In this document: piece after piece, positions 31,850 to 42,313 of the stretch
Layout of the letters: every line of letters starts with the position of its first letter
Numbering within the stretch: the first letter of the stretch is position 1
Source: Corbicula japonica
Lineage: Eukaryota > Mollusca > Bivalvia > Venerida > Cyrenidae
Assembly (NCBI GenBank): GCA_038501625.1
Contig: JAZAYU010000005.1
Coordinates: forward strand, 9,325,484-9,389,483
DNA: 64,000 nt
Reading direction: 5' to 3'
Made by a program: the position numbers and the translations under genes
The notes under the pieces: generated by a model
What the model was told of the DNA's origin: nothing
Seen by the model: only the letters and a program-made list of their open reading frames with translations
The model's database searches: none

Positions 31850-31945
31850 CTATAGCTGGGGGCCAGGGGGCCGCCAGGGCCCCCGGTGGGTCCAGGGCAA
31901 CGCCTTAACCAGGGGGCCCCCGGAAGCTCCTGCAATCTATGCATT
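31850..31945. repeat. GC-rich repeat module
   Basis: GGGGGCCAGGGGGCCGCCAG, CCCCCGGTGGGTCCAGGGC and CAGGGGGCCCCCGG stand out in an AT-rich region. Such modules recur in marine invertebrate genomes to my knowledge. Short open frames are compositional. Confidence 0.6.
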
Positions 31946-32030
31946 TTTTTTGTGTAGAAATGACCTCTCCTGGCAACTAGCAGCTACTATACAAGTGGTG
32001 TGAAATACAGTACACGCAGCACAGATTCAA

Positions 32031-32045
32031 CAGGGGGGGGGGGGG
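32031..32045. repeat. Poly-G run
   Basis: About 15 G in a row, followed by TGGGAGGTGG. It could form a G-quadruplex. Confidence 0.8.
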
Positions 32046-32049
32046 TGGG

Positions 32050-33400
32050 AGGTGGTCATAGCGATTACAAATGATCTCTTTGTCTGATTATTCGAGCGGA
32101 CAAAGCTTTGCAATTTTTCATCACAGCACCAGGGTGATGTTCCGCGTAGAAGCGTGGACGCTAATATTCAATCACAACTTTCCAAAATTACATGAATACA
32201 ACAATTAGTATTTCCAAAAATTACTTTCAGTAAATTCATTTTGTAACCGTTCAAATACATGAATATTCAATTTTTACGAAAACTCGCCAAAATATTACTT
32301 TTTCAATTCATATTAAAATTAAATAAATGATTATCATCAGTTTGCATTGGTAATTTTAGGTAGTTTTAAACATGAGACATCATAATTATATGAGTCACTT
32401 TAACGAACTATATAGTTTTATATTAATAATAAGTTCCCGCCAATTCTCAGCGCGGGACGCACGTTCGTATACATGACCGAAGCTGACTTTTGGGGTTTAA
32501 AAAGCTTAAAGAACATGGTCTGCACGAAAAGCATGCGTAACTGTTTACATTGTATTTTCAACATCGTAAAACTTATTTCCTTATGAAGTTTTTTTTCTTT
32601 ATTATTGAAAACGAATTTCCCGCAGAACACATTAAAAACATTTAGGCGCTTAAATAAGGAGCTCCGGTGATGTATCTCCGTCTGCGTACCGATGCGACCA
32701 AAACCTATTTTTCGCTATTTAATGAACATTAATTACAATTCACTTCATATAAAATTTAATATTTGAGTAAGATGCAAGTGGGATGAGCTAATGAGATATT
32801 TTGTTTTGTTTTTGAAATAATTTATGTATGGGTATTCGGTAAATAGTTCGTTTAGAACTGAAACTTTTGAAACAACTATTTTCTATATTTTCGCCCATCT
32901 AAAGTCAGTGCTTTTATACTACAAAGTTATAAACTTTCAAGAGTTACATTGGATATTTGTTCAGTATAAACAGAATAAAAGAAGCGTACAATGCCAAAGG
33001 GAGGTAACCTGTTCTTGACTAACAAGAAAGCGTCTACTGTCGACAAGTCAAAGGGAGATCATTTTTTCCAAACTTGTTTCTGCTGAATAATTATTTTAAG
33101 AAGAAACGCAACTGTAATAAATATTGGACCAGACATCCTATGAAACGCTGTATTTTTCACATGTGCATTACACCAACTTAGAATCTCAAAAACAATAGTA
33201 GAGGTAAAAAAAAACTATCTACTTGTCAGAGATTACCGTAAAAGATGTAAAAGATCGTAAATTAATTTTGATTATTGATAACTGAAAGCCTTTTCAAAGC
33301 AGAAAGGATGCGTAAAAGTTTAAAATTGAAACATTCATTTTCAAAACAGGTTGAACATTTTTTGTGATATTTGTTTATAATTGAATGTTGATAGCGACAC
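32050..33400. other. Gap: no gene seen
   Basis: AT-rich with no recognisable element; short frames only. Confidence 0.5.
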
Positions 33401-33439
33401 TTCCGATCTGTGACTAAGAAAGGAAAATTCTGCTGGCAG

Positions 33440-33830
33440 GCAGCGTGCCATTCCAGACTTCCCGAAAGTTGTGAAAATCTGTCTGACCGAAACAAATTCT
33501 GTCTGACTGATACATTTAACACATTAAATAAGCAAAACACAGTATTAAGGGTGTTTTTGTTTTGTTTTTTTCAATGGTACAAATTGTCATTATGATGAAT
33601 ACGTAAAATATTTCATTCGGATATCCTCACTCATTTCCCTCGGAACAGTCTCGAATCAAAACAGCGAGTAAAATTGTAATTTAGTGAGTAAAATTGGAAT
33701 ATGCAGATCAAATTTTTGCCGGACACTCGGTCCTACAACATTGGAAATCACATCAGACCAGTCCAAATTTTACCGGACAGGTCCGACGGTCCGGCAACTT
33801 TCAGGAAGTCTGCCATTCATGCGCATCTTT
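33440..33830. repeat. Diverged inverted repeat, arms of about 100 bp
   Basis: CCAGACTTCCCGAAAGTTG on the left (from 33453) corresponds to CAACTTTCAGGAAGTCTG on the right (to about 33812). Both arms also contain GTCTGACC/GGACAGGTCC-like motifs. The spacer is about 200 bp. An old foldback or TIR element is likely. Confidence 0.55.
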
Positions 33831-34780
33831 TCTAGATCAAACTTAAGAAAAAAAGAAAGGTTTTATCACCACCGACAAAAAGAATCCACATGCTGCGCGC
33901 AAGAAGCGTGCATTTCGTGCAAATCTTGCCTTTTTATAGCACAAGTATGACGTATTGTTAACATTTGATTGTAAGTCATATGTTTTTACGTCATATGTTT
34001 ATGATGTGTGTGCGGTGGACAGCGTGTTTTTTTACCGCCAAAATATCCAGACATCTGACAAATTTGTCTGCTTTTAATTGTAAGTAATATTTTATGACGT
34101 ATGCCAAATTCCTCAAAACTTTTATTTTTAAAAGGGCAGTTGATGTTGTTGCCCACCACAGTAAAAAGCCATTGCAACAAATTATTTCGTTTTCAATTCT
34201 AAATCTCTGACACAAGAAATAAAATGATGTTGGGTTGTTTGTATTTTTATCCTTCATCTAGATTTCTTAAATATCGCATTCAGAAGCTGTTAAACAAATT
34301 AATTAAAAAAATCTTTGAATTGTAAAAAAAATCAAATACGTGCACGCACTATGCGAAAATTATGTATGTAAATGAATTGCCTATTGAATATTCGCATTTA
34401 GTTTTTATTTGTGATATGGGTTTCACTGTACCCGACATGTGCATGCTTGTATCTTTCCACGCTTGAGAAACTTTATTGCATTGGATATGGAGAGAACATA
34501 ACATTTTTTCTATCAAATCACTTGCGCATTATTTTCTCTTTTGATTCTTGTAATCAACTGTAAAAAAGCATACGATTGGAAGCCGGAGTATCATCGACCA
34601 ATCACATTTGCAGATACAACTTCACTTTGCGCGGTAGAATTCCTGACTGTTCTATGACAAGGTTGAAAATACGGAATACCGTCATAATACGGAAAACTTT
34701 CACCCATGCAAATGTACAACTGACAAAGAGCTTACATAACCAGTCCCAAAACCTTAAACATGTGTAACAGTAATAAATGT
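33831..34780. other. Gap: no gene seen
   Basis: AT-rich, with short frames only and no domain or splice context recognised. Confidence 0.45.
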
Positions 34781-35525
34781 CCAGAAATCACAGTTGTCAC
34801 TAACCTCATACATATACAATTCACATGGAAGAATCCATTCACAAATTTCATACATGAATAACTCAATTCACAAATCTCATACATGTATAACTAAATCCAC
34901 AAACTCATACATGTACAACTAATTCCACAAATCGCATACATGGTTTAATCAATTCCCATATCTCATACATGTTGTACAATTCATTCCACAAATCTCATAC
35001 ATGTACAACCCAATACACTAATCTGATATATGTACAATTCGTTACACAAATCTCAAACATGCACGACTCAATTCACAAATCTCATACATGTAATACAAAA
35101 TCCACAATCTCATACATGTCCAACTGATTCCACAAATCTCACATGTATTCATCAACTCCCATATCTCATACATGTACAATTCGTTCCACAAATATCACAC
35201 ATGTACAACTGATTCCACAAATCTCACACATGCAAAACTTGATTCACCAATCTCATTCATTAATAACTCGACAATCCCACACATGCACAAATATCACACA
35301 TGCGCAACTCAATTCACAAATCTCACACATGTACAACTCATTCCACAAATCTAATACATGGATAAAATGATTCCCATATCTCATATATGTACAATTCGTT
35401 CCACTAATCTCATAAATGTACAACTCAATACACTAATCTCATACATGTATAACTCAGTCCACAAATGTCATTTATGTACAACTCAATTCACACATCTCAT
35501 ACATGTACAACTCGATCACAAAATC
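34780..35525. repeat. Minisatellite, about 29 bp unit, about 25 copies
   Basis: The consensus is CACAAATCTCATACATGTAC followed by AACTCAATT, with variation throughout. Open frames over it read repeats such as HTCTTQFTNL and are by-products. Fragments of it also occur at 30.4 and 31.6 kb. Confidence 0.9.
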
Positions 35526-35529
35526 TCAC

Positions 35530-35830
35530 ATTATTGCACAAGATATGTTGGTAAACAAGTGTACCAAGTTTGAAAGCTGTAGATATCGTACTTTGTAAGA
35601 TATAATGAGGCTGCAAGCAAACTTTAACCATATGTGGGATGGTGGCACCCCCATTGATGATAGAGAGCGTAGAATGATTGAAATACTCTGGATAGCCCAT
35701 GTAAAAATTATCTGCACACAAAACAAAGCTCTAAGCTATGAAAACATGAATTGTGGCAAAGCTACTAACAGACAAGATGGTCACTATTATGTACCCAACC
35801 CTCTGGGGGCCTGGACATAAACAATAATAA
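35530..35830. repeat. Dispersed repeat with GTACCAAGTTTGAAAGC
   Basis: GTACCAAGTTTGAAAGCTGTAG and AGCAAACTTTAACCATATG, read with gaps, match a repeat type common in mollusc introns as I know it. A 71-codon open frame (MRLQANFNHM...) is a by-product of it. Confidence 0.5.
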
Positions 35831-35940
35831 ACACAATTAAGGTTATGACATCACTAGTTGAATATAAAGATACTCTGTTTTTATGGCAGTTGTAACAGCT
35901 TGGCAATCTGATTTTGTTATTCTAAAACTGGCACATGTAT

Positions 35941-36276
35941 TAAACCTTTACTCCATATATAGGCGTTTTAATGTGTATGGGACCAGTGCCCAAGGTTATA
36001 AAACTGAGCATGGAAACCAGTCTCAAATCTCAAGCATCTGATTGGCTGAAATGGTGACCAGTTGCCATTTCAGCCAATCAGATCCTTGAGATTTGAGACT
36101 GGTTTCAAAACTCAGTTTTATAACCTTCAGCCCAGTTTAGATCCAAATCATCCTACACATCTGTTTGCTTTTTGCTCAGAAATAACCTAAAACATAAAAA
36201 AAGCTAAAAGTATAGATCCTGATTAGATGGCTCTGTTTGCCCAACCCAGCAGGTGTATATATGGAGTAAAAGGATA
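35941..36276. mobile_element. P2 MITE split by a P1 MITE
   Basis: P2 ends: AAACCTTTACTCCATATATA on the left and TATATGGAGTAAAAGGATAA on the right. P1 is inserted near ACCAGT|TTAGATCC, so this P1 insertion is younger than this P2 copy. Confidence 0.85.
35985..36136. mobile_element. P1 copy nested in P2
   Basis: Starts GCCCAAGGTTATAAAACTGA and ends CAGTTTTATAACCTTCAGCC. The two CCAAT boxes are intact; the centre reads GGTGACCAGTTGCC, slightly off-palindrome. Confidence 0.9.
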
Positions 36277-36350
36277 ATCAATAATCACAACACTCTGTAC
36301 TTTCCAATTTCCAGAATATCTTCATATCCTTTTTAACGGATTGTACTTAC

Positions 36351-36461
36351 AGGTGTTTTACTGGTGTTGCCTTGGTAGAAGATGCATTGTCCTCACCAGG
36401 TCTTGCGTGGCTTGAAGCACGTCGTACCAGTTGCCAGCTCATCTTGAATAACATTGCACAC
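36351..36461 (-). CDS. Exon-like segment, paralogue of 14771-14851
   Basis: On the minus strand a CTTTTTTAG acceptor precedes GTGTGCAATG, and the segment ends AAACACCT before GTAAGT. It is 111 nt. In the frame matching 14.8 kb it reads VCNVIQDELATGTTCFKPRK and then meets a stop; another phase is open throughout. Joined to the exon at 38744-38947 by phase, it would end after a few residues (GVQCYSR). It could therefore be a terminal exon with a short coding part, or a decayed copy. Confidence 0.45.
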
Positions 36462-36479
36462 CTAAAAAAGTCAACATAA

Positions 36480-37140
36480 TTAATAGCAACCTTTTTTTTC
36501 TCATGAAATAGACCCTCAATTAAATTGGGAATTTTTAGTCATAAAATTGGTTAAATTGGGAAAATAGGTGTTGCATAAACTACCATTCTGACAAAAGCTG
36601 CCAAAGATAATCCTTGCTAAAGTGAAGGGACAACTATGTAAAAACACGTCTTTTACCCATGAAATGCCTTTAAATAGTTGTGTTTTGCAGAAAAGCTTTC
36701 ATAAAATTGGGATATTATAACTTAACATGTCTGAAAAGAACTTTATTTTTGATACACCATCCCAGGTTTTGATCTTTTAAATATGAGTAATGACTTACTT
36801 GCAGGATTATTTTTGGAATTCAATTTATTAATAAAAAAAAAAAATTATTTTTATTAACTATTACTACCGGGGTATTTACACTCCTCTTTGGGAAATTTTT
36901 TTCCCAAATTGGGAAAAAATACTCAAATTTGCTTGGGTAATGGGTCAGACTTTCTGACCTGTGAGAATCCTAGAAAAAGGTCTGAGGTCCAGTCATAATA
37001 TTAAAATCTTGACTAAAAATTGTTGCATGGTTACATGATTGGTTATCATGATTTCATTGTTATTTAAGAGGCTCATCCTTGCATTGAATCCAGCTTCTAA
37101 ACCCTAGCCATTACATGTATGTTATTGTTTACCAAAATCT
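36480..37140. other. Gap: no gene seen
   Basis: Includes an ATT/AAA-rich stretch and tandem TTGGGAAAAAATTG-like words near 36525 and 36890. No boundaries are clear. Confidence 0.45.
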
Positions 37141-37142
37141 GG

Positions 37143-37274
37143 TTAACCCTTTCAACCATAGATACTCCTTTATTACACAGACATCTGTGCTGTCTGATCA
37201 GGATCTACACTGTTAGCTTTAAGATTCACTGGGTTATTTTATTACCAGTGCAGATCCAGATCAGATGGCACACT
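37143..37274. mobile_element. P2 copy, right end missing
   Basis: Starts TTAACCCTTTCAACCATAGA; includes CATCTGTGCTGTCTGATCAG and GTGCAGATCCAGATCAGATG. The right terminus is lost. Confidence 0.8.
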
Positions 37275-37419
37275 AAAAAGTATTATTTAGTAATGTAATC
37301 CATTATTCTGCAATATATTGGGCTATTATAGCAAGGGTATTTTCATACAAATAATTGCCATTTAATCTTATTAGTTGTTTATTATTATTTAAAAAAAATA
37401 AAAATTTAGAAGGCAAATA

Positions 37420-38331
37420 CGAGGGTGTTCGGGAAGTTCGTAGAATTTAATTATAAAACAAAAATTATTGATGTTAGAAAACTAAAAATAGACATACGTA
37501 CACTTAAGTATAGTTTCTTTATTCTCTGGAAGATTCAGCAAGATTAACCCTGAGACACTAACACTATGCAAATTACAAATTTGTGTGTATCACATACCTG
37601 GGGCACGTCATCAATATGACGTCGATTAGATCTAAGGCGTCTTTTAATTCAAGTGAACGTCACACCTTATCCACATAGTCACCTGCGATTTCCACGCACT
37701 TCTCATGCCTATCTATTTGCTGAATGTTTCTTTAGCCCTTAACTCGTGAAAAAAAAACGAAAGAAGATAGATTCTCTTTCTCTTTTAAAACGCAAGTCCC
37801 GTTTTTTTACAAACGCTTGACTGCATTTTTTCATATTTTCCTGTTGATTGAATCATTTTTAACATATCTGTTGGTGATTTATTTAGAGCAACACAGAATT
37901 TCACAACACTCATAATTCAACGTCACCTGTCGACGTCATAACTTTTCAGCATAAAATGCCACAGAGTGTAAAGAAACTGCTATGGTTTCCACTACGAAGG
38001 AGTCAATGTTTTGAGTTTTTCATCAATTGTCATTATGACTTCATGTTATCACCTGGCGTTTTAGCCCAGTTCTTGTGTTAGCTTAAGTGACGATAAAGAA
38101 GTTTACATTTCTTGGAACCATTTTAAATAAATCATATTGTGGACTGCGCCGCGACACGTTCACTAGGTTGCTAAGGTTACCAATATGCCCAATCATAATT
38201 ATAACTCGTTCTCCTTGTTTAGGGACTTCATTAGAGACAAATGCAGGTATGCATGTGCAAAATTTTAAAGAAAAAAGATGAAAGACACGGGAGATATACA
38301 CAAATTCTACGAAATTTCCGAACATCCCTCG
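37420..38331 (-). mobile_element. Second mariner-like element, internally deleted, 912 bp
   Basis: Termini CGAGGGTGTTCGGGAAGTTC and (reversed) CGAGGGATGTTCGGAAATTT are inverted repeats with TA on both sides (37418-37419, 38332-38333). The remnant of its transposase reads on the minus strand. It belongs to a different mariner lineage from the 15.3 kb element because the termini differ. Confidence 0.88.
37660..37913 (-). pseudogene. Mariner transposase remnant
   Basis: From an ATG at 37913 the frame reads MSVVKFCVALNKSPTDMLKM, resembling the start of the mariner helix-turn-helix region (KFC.KLNK..T). Another frame ends with DRHEKCVEIAGDYVDK and a stop at 37660-37662, the mariner C-terminus. 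The catalytic centre between them is deleted and frames are shifted, so it is inactive. Confidence 0.8.
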
Positions 38332-38565
38332 TAAATCACTTCTTATGAGTCACAATTATCCAAAAATGTTAGAGGATGCAACTGACCGAAATTCTTTCTT
38401 TTGATTTCTTCTTTTGGAACTTATAGTATTTTTGCAATATTTATAAAGATCTTGACTGCTGTAAACTGGAACTTTATTATTAAAAAGATATGGCTCGTTT
38501 CAGAGTATTTTTACACCCCATAGTATTTTTGCATTTTTATGGAGATCTTTACTGTTGAGCACTGG

Positions 38566-38706
38566 GCCATCAGTCCTGCGCCAAAAATCATACAACTTAA
38601 ACTGGAGACGAGTCTCAAATTTCAAGCATCTCAAGCACTTCAGACAGATGCTTGAAATTTGAGACTGGTCTCTTGATTTCGTTTTATGATCTTGGGCCCT
38701 GGGTCA
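38566..38706. mobile_element. P1 copy, deleted core
   Basis: GAGTCTCAAATTTCAAGCATC and its inverse GATGCTTGAAATTTGAGACT (shown in parts) are present, but the CCAAT core is reduced to AAGCACTTCAGACAG. Outer ends resemble the TTATGATCTTGGG variant at 17.2 kb. Confidence 0.78.
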
Positions 38707-38743
38707 TCAGTCCTGAGTCTTCTACCTCCACTTATCCACTTAC

Positions 38744-38947
38744 CTTGATCACAACTGTCAGTGTCAGTGACATCCCCTCCACTACGCACACCTCCAGCTG
38801 TTTGCTGACATTCGAAATCTGTAGCATGTGTCTCAAGATTTGGTGTGTCGTTACAGATTGTGTTAAGCAAATCCAGCTGTGAAGCATGGGCGATGTCTAG
38901 TATTGATACCTTTTTCGAAGATGACCAAGTTCCATCTAGAATAGTGC
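38744..38947 (-). CDS. Exon of unknown gene, 204 nt, open
   Basis: A TTTATTTAG acceptor precedes GCACTATTC and the exon ends GTGATCAAG before GTAAGTGG. One frame (phase 1 on both sides) is open throughout: it begins TILDGTWSSSKKVSILDIAH and continues with a hydrophilic, Asp/Thr-rich tail (ending DVTDTDSCDQ). Phase agrees with the exon at 40480-40661, which ends on phase 1 after NFNLG. I do not recognise a domain. Order and strand suggest the same gene as the P-loop exon at 41.6 kb. Confidence 0.55.
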
Positions 38948-39324
38948 CTAAATAAATAATATGAATGTTTACTCCCTTGATTTACCATAAAATGCAACAA
39001 GAAGCTATGTTTGGAAAACACATATACCCCCGGTAGCGAAATTTGTCATGATACAAATTTTAAATGATAGCACAGTGTTAAAACAGTAACTAAAAGCACA
39101 AGTTAGTTCTTAAAAATGGAAACAACTTTCTAGTGCCTGTATTTGAAAAGAATTTAACATAAAAATCAAATAAAGTGACCTATAATCTAAGGTAATAAAG
39201 TAACGATTCAAGACAAAATTGCAACATTTACAGTGTTAAATAATTAAAAATGCCTAGGCATTAAGTAGAAACACTAGTGTTGCATGTATTGGGGGGTGGG
39301 CATTTACTAGAGGCGCATGATTGA

Positions 39325-39840
39325 ATTTGAGAAATATCCAACTTGCTGAATCAGGTTAACCATTTCTCAAAATACTAAATGGGGAAATATCCAAAGAAAT
39401 AATGTAGCCAGAGTTATGAGGCTCATGACATGTGTACTGTTGAGTAAGTGTGTAATCTTTCATGCTACTGTTCTTTGCAGAAATTGAGAAATATTCAACA
39501 TGCCAAAACGGTTAACCATTTCTCTAAGTATAAAATGGGAAGATAACACTTAGAAATAAGGTAGCCAGAGTTATGTAATTTGTCAGGGTCATGACATGTG
39601 CACTGTTGAGTAAGTGTGTAAACTTTCATTCCAATTCTCTTTCAAATATCAAACTTGCCAACAGGTTAACCATTTCTCAAAGTACAAAATGGGGAGATAA
39701 CCCCAGAAATAAGGTACCCAGAGTAATGTTACTTGTCAGGGTCATGACCTGTGAACTGTTAATCAAGTGCGTAAACTTTCATGCCGATGCTCATTGTAGA
39801 AATTGAGAAATATACAACTTGCCGAAAAAGATTAACTAGA
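39325..39840. repeat. Three tandem units of about 165-180 bp
   Basis: Each unit has AACTTGCC-AA-CAGGTTAACC, ATTTCTCAAAGTA-AAATGG, AATAAGGTAGCCAGAGTTAT, CATGACATGTG-ACTGTTGAG, then AAGTGTGTAAACTTTCAT. Units differ at roughly 15% of sites. Tandem blocks of this general kind are common in mollusc introns to my knowledge. No coding content. Confidence 0.85.
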
Positions 39841-40120
39841 GGGACATACAGACGGTTTAATTCCAAGTTACAGAGCGCATAAAAATAAGTTCAAATGGAG
39901 TACTAGAATTCTTTCTTTTTGTTCCCATAGACAATTTCTTGTTGGTTACTTATCTTAGGATACTTTCAGTAATTGTTATTGTAAAATATTAACCATTTTT
40001 ACAAAACAAAATACAGAAATGGAATTGAATCCAATATTTAGGCAGTTTGGCAATGTGGAATGGTGAGTTCATCATCTGTCCACTTGCCCAAAATAAATAT
40101 CTTGTGGTCTCTTGATGTAA

Positions 40121-40320
40121 TTAACCCTTTCCTATGCCTTTAAACGCATGTGCGACCAGTGTAGATCCAGATCAGCCGGCACATCCATGCCATCTGATCA
40201 GGATCTGCACTGGTCGCATTTAGGTCAGAAATAACCTAATGAATCAAAAAGCAACAGTTTAGATCCTGATCAGACGGCTCGCCCATGCAGTAAACGTATG
40301 TCTATGGAGGAAAGGGTTAA
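40121..40320. mobile_element. P2 palindromic MITE
   Basis: Starts TTAACCCTTTCCTATGCC and ends TATGGAGGAAAGGGTTAA. Inner arm GTAGATCCAGATCAGCCGG is clear; the right arm is shortened at CAGACGGCTCGCCC. Confidence 0.88.
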
Positions 40321-40479
40321 AGCCAATTACTAAATGCTCTCTCCAGGAATAATTGTAATAATAGTAATTATTTTATAAACATTAAGCTTAAGTTTACTAA
40401 ATAGCGAAAAGTATAAAGAATGTTAACTCTCATGTATAAGATACTTAAACAAAACTTAAATCATAGTTCATGGCCTCAC

Positions 40480-40661
40480 CAAGATTGAAATTGGCTGTCA
40501 CTAGGTAGCCTGTCTGAGGAACAATGACCTGGTCTCTCATGCCTCTGGTTGCCTCATTCCCTAGGTCAATCACCAGCTGCATCACTTGCACCAGTTGGAT
40601 CGTACCAAACAATCAGAATCATAGACATCAAACAAAGTTCTGTCATGCTGCAAGTGTGCAC
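40480..40661 (-). CDS. Exon with frame break, ATPase-like region
   Basis: A CTATTACAG acceptor precedes GTGCACACTT, and the exon ends TTTCAATCTTG before GTGAGG. No single frame spans the 182 nt. The 5' part reads SMILIVWYDPTGASDAAGD in one frame, with a hydrophobic run ending in Asp as in a Walker B strand. The 3' part reads LGNEATRGMRDQVIVPQTGY then LVTANFNLG in another. One or two indels are needed. By position it would follow the P-loop exon. Either pseudogenisation or assembly error could explain the break. Confidence 0.5.
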
Positions 40662-40919
40662 CTGTAATAGAAAAATGTAATGTGTTTAAGCTGAAACAGA
40701 CAAGAGACCATCAAGATGGGTGATGCTCCACAAATGGGCATTTTGTCAAAAAAAAACAACACTTACTTGTACAACCCTAGTTTTGTGCTCGACAAATCTT
40801 TTTGATATGATGATTATTTCAGTGAAATAATTTAAAAATCCAAATATAAATAATAAAGTTATGGACCAGACACAATTTTGCTTCAAGGTCATACTGAGAC
40901 TTGAGGATCTAGGTAGCAA

Positions 40920-41090
40920 CCCATTCATTGTGTGCAACATGTTGTCTTGATATGATGACCTTTTCTGTCAAGTAATTTAAAAGTTATGGGCCAGATACAA
41001 ATGCAAGACGGATGGACTAACGGACGGACAGATAATGCAGCACATATCTCCGTTCCCCGAATTTCATTCAGGGAGCATAAAAATAAAAAG
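40920..41090. repeat. Dispersed repeat with GGACGGACAG tail
   Basis: GATATGATGACCTTTTCTGTC, given in part, is followed by AGTTATGGGCCAGATACAAA, ACGGATGGACTAACGGACGG and a GCATAAAAATAAA-type end. A related, shorter unit precedes at 40.8 kb. It is a mollusc-type intronic repeat, not a gene. Confidence 0.6.
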
Positions 41091-41573
41091 GTGGAATTAA
41101 ATACCTACTAAAAATTTAATAGTGTAACCAGGAATTTAACCAGCTAAGTATATCTAGAGCAATGTAAGTTTAGTTATCATTACATTTCTTGTACGACTCA
41201 AAAAATGATTGAATACTGTAGTGCAATTTATTTATGAAAAAAATAACATATTCATACTGACAACATATTGAACACACAGCATTCTTGACACTGCAGTGAC
41301 AAAAAATTACCATAAATAATTTTAATGTTAATTTTGAGAGCATGCAACTGTTACAAAATAAACAAACTGATCTGTTATTTCTTACACATCCAGTATTTTT
41401 ATTAAATTACATTTTTTAATTTGAAATATTAAAGGAAATTAAATATTTCCTTTATTAGAATGTCCTGAATTATTTTGCTCTCGTTCACTTTTTTAATATG
41501 GATATCAGTACTCATAAATACACATGTAAATTTGCTGTCCAATGATAACATATAAACTTAATAAATAGTTTAC

Positions 41574-41820
41574 CTAAAATAGATGGAGTCAGCTCCTGTT
41601 ATTTTGGCAAGGCACTGTGCTGTTAGGGTCTTGCCACTCATAGAGGGACCAAATATTGATGGTAGGTTAAAATGTCCAACAATGTTCAGAATATGTCTGT
41701 ATGCGCACATGCCCATTGTTGCCCCAAGTGCCATTAAAATTCCCGGGAAGTTCTCGTCCTGTATCCTCTTGGCCACCAAGATCAGGCTTCGGTGCTTTCT
41801 GAAGCTTGCCAGAGCCAACC
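41574..41820 (-). CDS. Exon with Walker A P-loop (ATPase, partial)
   Basis: The minus strand encodes NIVGHFNLPSIFGPSMSGKT, then LTAQCLAKITGADSIYFR, ending at an AG|GTAAAC donor. GPSMSGKT fits the Walker A consensus (GxxxxGK[ST]) following a hydrophobic strand, as in P-loop ATPases. Upstream residues (ASFRKHRSLILVAKRIQDEN) are open to about 41820; beyond that the frame is blocked, while a neighbouring frame holds NWLVVGSGKLQ after a TTTCAG acceptor at 41839. A one-base indel or a shorter exon (acceptor at 41799) would fix this. The match to DUF927-like ATPases is a guess. Confidence 0.6.
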
Positions 41821-41839
41821 ACTAACCAATTGCAGCTAA

Positions 41840-42305
41840 CTGAAATATCGTCAATTAACATCTACATTTGGTATAGTCATATAAATATGCAATGTTTTTC
41901 TATAATTTATTGTGTAAATTTACATTTATCTTTCTAGCTGCTAGTCTTCTAGCACCATTTATATTTATTTATTAGATGTGTATTCCTGGTTACCCTAAAT
42001 AACCATAATTATTTTCAGTTTTGATACAGTACATGTGAACTTTTGAGTCTATATCTGAAAATAATATTTATCTTGCACTTTGCTGTTGCTGGGTATTATG
42101 TGATTTTATTCTTTTGCATTGGAAGAATTAGCTCAGGTCATCATCATCATAAATCTGTCCACAATCTATTGCATTAACTGCATTGACAGTTGATATTGCA
42201 GTGTTAATGTACACATGATTTGCCCCTTTTTCCAGCAAAAATGTTAGTTTGCTCTTTGACTATCCCAAAAAATCAGTGTTTAAATCAGCTTTAAAAATTG
42301 TATTT
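41840..42305. other. Gap: no exon supported
   Basis: This would be intron upstream of the P-loop exon on the minus strand. It has AT-rich DNA with short CATCATCATC tracts only. Confidence 0.45.
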
Positions 42306-42313
42306 GTGTAGTG

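Noticed and set aside
35030..35573. Several overlapping frames of HTCTTQFTNL type
   Set aside because: All are readings of the 29 bp minisatellite, which has frequent indels.
35605..35820. 71-codon frame MRLQANFNHM...
   Set aside because: It overlaps a dispersed repeat with GTACCAAGTTTGAAAGC; no splice or domain support.
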